Assembly (NCBI GenBank): GCA_020629755.1
Contig: JAHDCS010000018.1
Coordinates: 1 to 39,189 of the forward strand
From: Flavobacteriales bacterium
Lineage (GTDB): Bacteria > Bacteroidota > Bacteroidia > Flavobacteriales_G > JALEGO01
DNA: 39,189 nt
Direction: 5' to 3'
Position numbers and translations under genes: made by a program. The notes under the pieces were generated by a model that worked only from the letters and a program-made list of their open reading frames with translations, ran no database searches and was not told the origin of the DNA. Shown here piece after piece: positions 35,101 to 39,189 of the stretch (position 1 is its first letter; the number at the start of each line of letters is the position of its first letter).

Positions 35101-36604
35101 TGATATTTCAGACCCAGCGGGTGGCTATATGTATGAGTGGGATGCTGCCGCTTTAAATGCAACTACAGCAACAGCCAGTGGTTTAGCGCCTGGTTTGTAC
35201 AATGTATCTGTAACCGACGCCAATGGCTGTGAAACCTCTACATCTGTGACTATTGGCGAACCCAGCCCAGTAGAATTATTGCCATTATCTGATACCACCA
35301 TTTGCATTGATGGCAATGCATTATTTACAGCCGAAGCCAGTGGCGGAACGACAGATCCTGCTTGTGTAGGCAATCCAGCCTTATGTTATGACTATTTTTG
35401 GCAAGATCCGGGTGCTACTCCAGGAGATGCTAGCTTTTTAGGTTCTCCAACAAATGACACGACTATTTATCAGGTATTTGCTGAAGATGACAACGGATGT
35501 AAATCAGATACCCTAGAGGTGTCTGTGTTTTTGTATGATTCGCTTACCCTTATGTTTGATCAGCCTGAATATTCTATTTGTGAGGGCGATTCGCAAGACA
35601 TCACAGTAATTGTAGAAGGTGGCAATGGCGATAATCAGTTTGTGTGGAGTACTGGCGAAACCGATTCTATTATCAATATAAAACTGGGGCTTTTAGATGA
35701 TCCTAACTTTTCGGTGACCGTAACAAATGGCGCTGGGTGTTCAACTCCTGCCGTAGACATACTTACCACGATTGGGGTTGACCCGTTAGCCGAAGTAAAC
35801 TTTACACCATCTAATTACGCGGCTTGTCCAGGCGACACGATTGAATTTACCATTAATGGCTTCGACCCAGATAACCTCTATCAAATTGGCTTTGGAGACA
35901 ATACGTCATCTTATACAGACACTAGTGTGCTTGCGCACCAATACAACACCTCTGGTCATCAAACCGTGACCATGGAAATTGTAACGCCTGCAGGATGCGT
36001 GACAAGAGATACTCTAGAGCCTAGTGGTATTTTTGTGCATCCCACTCCAGAAGCTCTGTACACCTACGAGCCCAATCCCCCCACAAACATAAACCCTAAT
36101 GTGGTCTTCTCTAATTTAAGCGAAGGCGACCCCACCTGGTGGATCGACAACCAAGCGTTTACCAATGATTTGGTTGAATACGAATTCTTAACGCCTGACT
36201 CTACCTATTTGTGTACCTTGGCCACAATGACTACATACCCTAATCCTTTTGGAGGTATAAGCACCTGTGTAGATACGGCCTTTTTTGAAATACGCGTACA
36301 AACCACCACTATTCTTTATGTGCCTAGCGCCTTTACACCAGATGCGGATAATGTAAACGACTTATGGGGCCCTGAAGGTGAAGGCATCACCAGTAATTGT
36401 GGTTATCACTTGCGTGTGTATAGCCGTTGGGGTGTTTTAGTTTTTGAAACCACTGACTTTGAAGAAAAGTGGAATGGCAGATTAAACAACACCGATGAAT
36501 TAGTTCCGCAAGGTAAATACCACTATATAATCGATTACATTGACCATGCCGGACGTGAAAAAGAATTGGCTGGATATGTTTTTGTGATTAATCCGACTGA
36601 GTAA
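32198..36604 (+). CDS. Giant SprB-repeat adhesin with T9SS type B C-terminal domain
   Basis: 1468 residues from ATG 32198, signal peptide [21 protein letters not shown]. The N-terminal domain begins [18 protein letters not shown], common to large Bacteroidota type B cargo. An Ig-like domain follows (about 215-330, [19 protein letters not shown]). Then come many SprB-type repeats of the form [15 protein letters not shown]...[13 protein letters not shown], with regularly spaced Cys. A PKD-like part is near 1260-1290. The C-terminal ~95 residues are the type B sorting domain: [46 protein letters not shown]. It should be surface exposed and could act in adhesion or gliding, like SprB. A two-gene tail follows closely. 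Confidence 0.9.
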   Translation: MYRNVFLYLLLFFFFGGMAHAQPQGLDCIDAIPLCDLNGSGKIFQNASPINNDGTISNGGLVTGGGSVEYSLPGFSCNSATIPPVLHFGYEPYGERWFSFEVFQAGELCMNIIPDVNTDNYDYILFNVTNSTCADVLSNSAALVESCNFSAGTGATGFTGINVGATGSTNNECITVAVGQKFLLYVSVNDAVTVSNSGVTIEQNNFGDPGAADIFDLVPPTLTTASIPDLTCGDTQIDVSFDEDVPCVGTNSIGNATVTVTDPVGNTIPPANITFTGASCSATSAFSKDFTINFVAADVGLVGEYTIEIVGAPDYCGNGSVSKTLTFEVLPPYTYDLTTTGNSKCTGTGDGTATVSVTNTGPNPPITYAWSTSVNTSATETDLSTGGPYSVTLNDANSCMIVEEFTIDQVPGSQPVAATNPVLNAKDTCPDNIAGTGAIDLTIAGGASPYTYSWTGPNGFTSAAEDLTGLVAGDYTVDVIDANGCAPANGAATFTVPSYMAQYTISTSSIDDTCGNGLGSIKITSITDQNSGSYSPFTYSWDNGPFMAGADEITGLNSSSHLVEIIDKYGCSATKTNIEVLNFVPEINFSTTNIPDTCAGQGAGPVGSFTVNTATVDAASEGNLTSPFSYGYDLSAPTPGNGIFTDIAAGHNIEIIFEDAKGCRDTIFDQIQDYQPNFQGILFTNDDTCLSGKGSIFLQVNPGNEFTFPLVYQWNNDPLLTDSFLINQTASSNAYSLSVEDKYGCTTILSDQIDNFEPTYSFNPAIAHDTCYAPAGPFYGSIEVTVSASDAGFDPGTIDYAWTGTNVPAPAPNSNMLDEIAAGNDYNLEITDQYGCTANETFVVNDFKVQYTVATTPVNALCTSSTGSITVDQITANFPDLTSANVDVNDPNISYAWSIVTGTDDPFLNDIPSGNYTVVVTDNYGCSNTPINIPVNQTNDPDLTLEVVSNTMVSCVGSVDGEATVNASDISDPAGGYMYEWDAAALNATTATASGLAPGLYNVSVTDANGCETSTSVTIGEPSPVELLPLSDTTICIDGNALFTAEASGGTTDPACVGNPALCYDYFWQDPGATPGDASFLGSPTNDTTIYQVFAEDDNGCKSDTLEVSVFLYDSLTLMFDQPEYSICEGDSQDITVIVEGGNGDNQFVWSTGETDSIINIKLGLLDDPNFSVTVTNGAGCSTPAVDILTTIGVDPLAEVNFTPSNYAACPGDTIEFTINGFDPDNLYQIGFGDNTSSYTDTSVLAHQYNTSGHQTVTMEIVTPAGCVTRDTLEPSGIFVHPTPEALYTYEPNPPTNINPNVVFSNLSEGDPTWWIDNQAFTNDLVEYEFLTPDSTYLCTLATMTTYPNPFGGISTCVDTAFFEIRVQTTTILYVPSAFTPDADNVNDLWGPEGEGITSNCGYHLRVYSRWGVLVFETTDFEEKWNGRLNNTDELVPQGKYHYIIDYIDHAGREKELAGYVFVINPTE

Positions 36605-36633
36605 CCCCTCTTACTTTAAAAAATAATTTCTTG

Positions 36634-37251
36634 ATGAAGAATATATTTTCTCTGTTTTTATTTGTTTTAGCTAATTTATCGTTGATCAGCCAAACCTCTG
36701 TTGATGATGCTTTAGACGACGGCGGCATGCAAGACGCTAAAAACATTATAAAATTTGATGTCATAAGGCCGTTTGAAGGGATTATTGGACTTGGATATGA
36801 ACGTGTGTTGTTTGATTTTTTCTCAACTGAAGTGTCTTTTGGCTATACGCCAGGGTATTACTTATTTGATGCTGTTTCAAGCTCTGATAATTTGTATCTT
36901 AAAGAACAAGCATTCAATGGCTTTGCTTTTGCTATACAGCCTAAATTTTATTTTGCTAGTAACGCACCGGAACTTAATAGTTTTGGCCCTATGTATAAAC
37001 AGCGTTATTATGATTTTGGCAATGCAAAACAAATTACAGAAAGAGATATTCTACTTAATTACGAAATACAATTACGCTCAGGTGAGCGATTTATTTTTAG
37101 TTACTCTGCCGGTATGGGGATAAGAAAACGAGTCTATTCTAGAGCCTTTCACAACGACCCCTCTTTAAGCTCAATTGTAATATCTGGACTAGAAGATAAA
37201 ATTGATTTAATTGTGCCTTTTTCACTAAAGATAGGTTATCTCCTTTTTTAA
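36634..37251 (+). CDS. Predicted outer-membrane beta-barrel protein
   Basis: 205 residues from ATG 36634 with signal peptide NIFSLFLFVLANLSLISQ. Strand-rich sequence (FDVIRPFEGIIGLGYERVLFDFFSTEVSFGYTPGYYLF) ending VPFSLKIGYLLF suggests a small eight-strand barrel. It is not a PorP/SprF protein, the usual partner of SprB adhesins, being shorter and lacking the expected N-terminus. It lies 29 bases after the adhesin stop, so cotranscription is likely. Confidence 0.75.
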   Translation: MKNIFSLFLFVLANLSLISQTSVDDALDDGGMQDAKNIIKFDVIRPFEGIIGLGYERVLFDFFSTEVSFGYTPGYYLFDAVSSSDNLYLKEQAFNGFAFAIQPKFYFASNAPELNSFGPMYKQRYYDFGNAKQITERDILLNYEIQLRSGERFIFSYSAGMGIRKRVYSRAFHNDPSLSSIVISGLEDKIDLIVPFSLKIGYLLF

Positions 37252-37274
37252 AATAACTCTATAAATTATTACTC

Positions 37275-38894
37275 ATGATTCGCTATTATTTATTCCCAAT
37301 TTTAGCTTCTTTATTTATCAGTTTTAACACCCTGAGTCAAACTAAAAAGGCCGACAACATAAGTGTTGAATGGGGCGAAGAGAATCCCGCAAAAGCCGGG
37401 CGGTTGCCCTTAAAAATTGTAGGTGAAGATGGCTCTTCTACATTTCTTTTAAAACGAAGAGCAAAAATGGGTAAGTATATTTACATATTAGAACGTTACG
37501 ATCAAAAGCTACATCGAACGCATTCTCAAGACATTGATTTAGAAACTAACGGAAAAAAACTAGCCTTTGAAGAATGCATATACTTAAACAATAAAATCTA
37601 TTTTTTTAGTTCTTTTTACAACCAAAAATCTAAAAAAATGTTTTTGTTCTCACAATCAATTAACCCTACAAATCTTACGTTAAATAATGATTTAGCCCCT
37701 CTTATTGAAATTACAAATCTTGAACGAAAAAAGTCATTATTTTTCGGGCAAGCTCAATCATCAAACTTTAACTCTAAATTATCTGAAGACAAATCAAAAC
37801 TTGTGTTTTTTTATGAGGCACCGACCTCTGAATCTGAAGTCGTTGTGCTTGGTGCTAGAGTATTTGATCAAAACATAACCGAATTATGGGGCAAAGACAT
37901 TACATTACCTTATAAAAACAATCTCTTTCATACTAAAGATTATATTATAGATAATCACGGAAACTTACATCTTCTTAATAAGATATATAAAGAAAAACAA
38001 AAAACAAAAAGCAGAAAAGGCACTCCTAACTATAACTACCAGTTACTGTCTATTAATAATGAAGGGTTAAATCAAAAAAAGACGCCAATCTCATTAGGCG
38101 ATCAGTTTATTACGGATATGAAAGTGCGGGTTGACAAAAATAAGCTAACATGTAGCGGCTTTTATTCAGATGAAAACTCTTACCAAATTAAAGGAACCTA
38201 TGTACTGCAATTAGATCTTGAATCACAGGGTATATTAAGTGAAGACAAAAAAGATTTTGATATTGATTTCATTACACTTAATATGACCGATAGACAAAAA
38301 AATAAAACTGAAAAAAAAGCAGAAAAGGGTAAAAATGTAGAATTATACGAATATGATCTCGATGAGATTATAGTGTGTGAAGATGGTAGTTTTTACATGC
38401 TTGCAGAACAGTATTATATTAAAATAACCACCACCACAACTACAACAAATGGACAAACCTCCACTAGAACAACTGTAACATACTATTATAATGATATCAT
38501 TGTTGCTAAGGGCTCAAAAGAGGGTAAAATATTATGGGTCGATAAAATACCCAAAAGACAAAAAACATCAAACGACAAGGGCTCAACTTCATCGTATGTA
38601 GCCTTAGAAAAAGATGGTGAGCTCTTTATTATTTTTAATGATCATAAAGATAACTTAAGTTATACTGGACAAGGCAAACTAACGTATTATAACAAAAAAA
38701 GAAAGCAGTCTGCAGCAGTTTTAGTACATGTTAGTGCAGACGGGAAATCAAAGAAAAACGTACTTTACAATTTAAAAGAAGAAGACGTTTATGTCTATCC
38801 TTTATTCTCTTTTACAAGCGAAAAAAATAAAGAAATTCTTCTTTATAATAGAAAAGGAAAAATTGAAAAATTAGTGCGCTGTACTCCTAAATAA
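37275..38894 (+). CDS. Secreted protein of unknown function
   Basis: 539 residues with signal peptide IRYYLFPILASLFISFNTLSQ. No family recognised. The sequence alternates short strands and charged turns (e.g. YIYILERYDQKLHRTHSQDI, IYFFSSFYNQKSKKMFLFSQ), which may be a beta-propeller. It also has a Lys-rich segment at about 340-350 and a Thr-rich stretch (ITTTTTTTNGQTSTRTTVTY) at about 388-407. No T9SS sorting domain is visible at the C-terminus. It is the third gene after the adhesin, 23 bases from the barrel gene. Confidence 0.75.
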   Translation: MIRYYLFPILASLFISFNTLSQTKKADNISVEWGEENPAKAGRLPLKIVGEDGSSTFLLKRRAKMGKYIYILERYDQKLHRTHSQDIDLETNGKKLAFEECIYLNNKIYFFSSFYNQKSKKMFLFSQSINPTNLTLNNDLAPLIEITNLERKKSLFFGQAQSSNFNSKLSEDKSKLVFFYEAPTSESEVVVLGARVFDQNITELWGKDITLPYKNNLFHTKDYIIDNHGNLHLLNKIYKEKQKTKSRKGTPNYNYQLLSINNEGLNQKKTPISLGDQFITDMKVRVDKNKLTCSGFYSDENSYQIKGTYVLQLDLESQGILSEDKKDFDIDFITLNMTDRQKNKTEKKAEKGKNVELYEYDLDEIIVCEDGSFYMLAEQYYIKITTTTTTTNGQTSTRTTVTYYYNDIIVAKGSKEGKILWVDKIPKRQKTSNDKGSTSSYVALEKDGELFIIFNDHKDNLSYTGQGKLTYYNKKRKQSAAVLVHVSADGKSKKNVLYNLKEEDVYVYPLFSFTSEKNKEILLYNRKGKIEKLVRCTPK

Positions 38895-38910
38895 TGTAAC
38901 CTGTTTTTTT

Positions 38911-38918
38911 GGGGGGAT
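38911..38918 (+). repeat. GGGGGGAT octamer, intergenic copy
   Basis: The only copy clearly outside genes; T7 precedes it and GG follows. Other plus-strand copies start at 3448, 4942, 7365, 9084, 13494, 18840, 26704 and 32243. Minus-strand copies occupy 16153-16160, 30354-30361, 32999-33006, 33285-33292 and 36075-36082. Confidence 0.7.
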
Positions 38919-38993
38919 GGATGAACAAGCCTTATATTCTTATGATTCTACTACTACAAAAAGCAGAAGCTTATTCAACTACGTTCAGGATTA

Positions 38994-39073
38994 TTGAAGT
39001 TACCCCATTTTTCATGGACTAATCCTCTGTAAGTATTGTTATTATTGAGTTTTTTATGTTTTACAAGTGAAAA
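38994..39073 (-). repeat. Right copy of inverted ~80 bp dispersed repeat
   Basis: Reverse complement of the repeat at 41-120, equal in length. In the minus-strand frame it reads FSLVKHKKLNNNNTYRGLVHEKWGNF with a stop soon after and an upstream TAA in the A/T run near 39080. It lies in the gap after the last complete gene, which holds nothing else coding that I can support. Confidence 0.6.
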
Positions 39074-39121
39074 TCCTCTTTTTTTTTAAAAAAATGGGGG
39101 ATGTGTTTTTAGGAATAAAAA

Positions 39122-39167
39122 AAGCGTTTGAACTTTGTAATTCTCATATAACAAAAGACAAACGCTT
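39122..39167 (+). other. Inverted repeat abutting the last start codon
   Basis: AAGCGTTTG (39122-39130) and CAAACGCTT (39159-39167) are perfect inverted copies around 28 bases; the right arm ends directly at the ATG at 39168. A stem here would bury the translation start. It could equally be a terminal repeat of an element continuing beyond the window. Confidence 0.4.
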
Positions 39168-39189
39168 ATGAACTATTCACTAATTGCAA
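39168..39189 (+). CDS. Possible start of a gene cut by the window end
   Basis: ATG followed by codons for NYSLIA and then the end of the sequence. Too short to identify. Confidence 0.25.

Noticed and set aside
38921-39001. Short plus-strand ORF starting near the intergenic GGGGGGAT motif (26 codons beginning MDEQALYSYD)
   Set aside because: No signal, no homology I recognise, and it runs into the dispersed repeat; probably chance.

Overview
This is a gene-dense, AT-rich chromosomal segment from a member of the Bacteroidota, most likely a marine-type Flavobacteriales relative. The evidence is family content rather than rRNA: type IX secretion (T9SS) C-terminal domains of type A and type B, an SprB-repeat adhesin, RemB/Wzi-like barrels, the Bacteroidota families GSCFA, DUF2480, DUF6029 and Omp28, the short ProS type, and several promoters with the Bacteroidota -7 box TAnnTTTG. 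No T9SS core genes, rRNA, tRNA, CRISPR array or intact insertion sequence were seen. An approximately 80 bp sequence occurs in inverted orientation near both ends, so the window may be a whole assembly contig that breaks at dispersed repeats.

Layout. 1-3.8 kb: a YpfJ-like metalloprotease lipoprotein, an extended-SDR sugar epimerase, a GSCFA protein, a QueF-like protein lacking the catalytic Cys, a 46-residue lipoprotein, and a 170 bp foldback (MITE-like) element. 3.8-5.3 kb: MlaE/MlaF-type lipid ABC transporter without MlaD. 5.3-12.3 kb: a surface-polysaccharide operon (gmd, fucose synthase, Wzi/RemB-like barrel, WecA-like initiating transferase, RemB-like barrel, tatD). 12.3-17.5 kb: two tandem paralogous lipoproteins, DUF2480, the TlpA/DUF6029/Omp28 cassette, and a T9SS type A protein. 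17.6-25.9 kb: an unknown protein with proS, a lipoprotein, an aromatic plus Arg/Ser-rich secreted protein, a FadL-like barrel, EngB, an alpha/beta hydrolase and a LysM glucosaminidase. 26-28 kb: a polytopic membrane protein and a WaaE-like glycosyltransferase. 28.1-32.1 kb: an anti-sigma-like PKD protein carrying a T9SS type B-like C-terminal domain, its ECF sigma factor, CrcB, a lipocalin-like lipoprotein and malate dehydrogenase. 32.2-38.9 kb: a 1468-residue SprB-repeat adhesin with a type B domain, then two secreted or outer-membrane proteins.

Two things stand out. First, the octamer GGGGGGAT occurs 14 times on both strands and in different reading frames: every run of six or more G except one is followed by AT, whereas runs of exactly five G are not. 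It looks like a selected genome-wide DNA motif of the Chi/KOPS kind. Second, the ECF sigma gene and the giant adhesin gene share a start-proximal motif, GCAACC-N15/16-CGTyAT, 11-12 nt before the ATG. The sigma factor's membrane partner carries the same kind of C-terminal domain as the adhesin. Together they suggest a regulatory circuit that couples T9SS cargo status to adhesin expression. Coordinates and motifs were read by eye; family names come from recalled family signatures, not searches.
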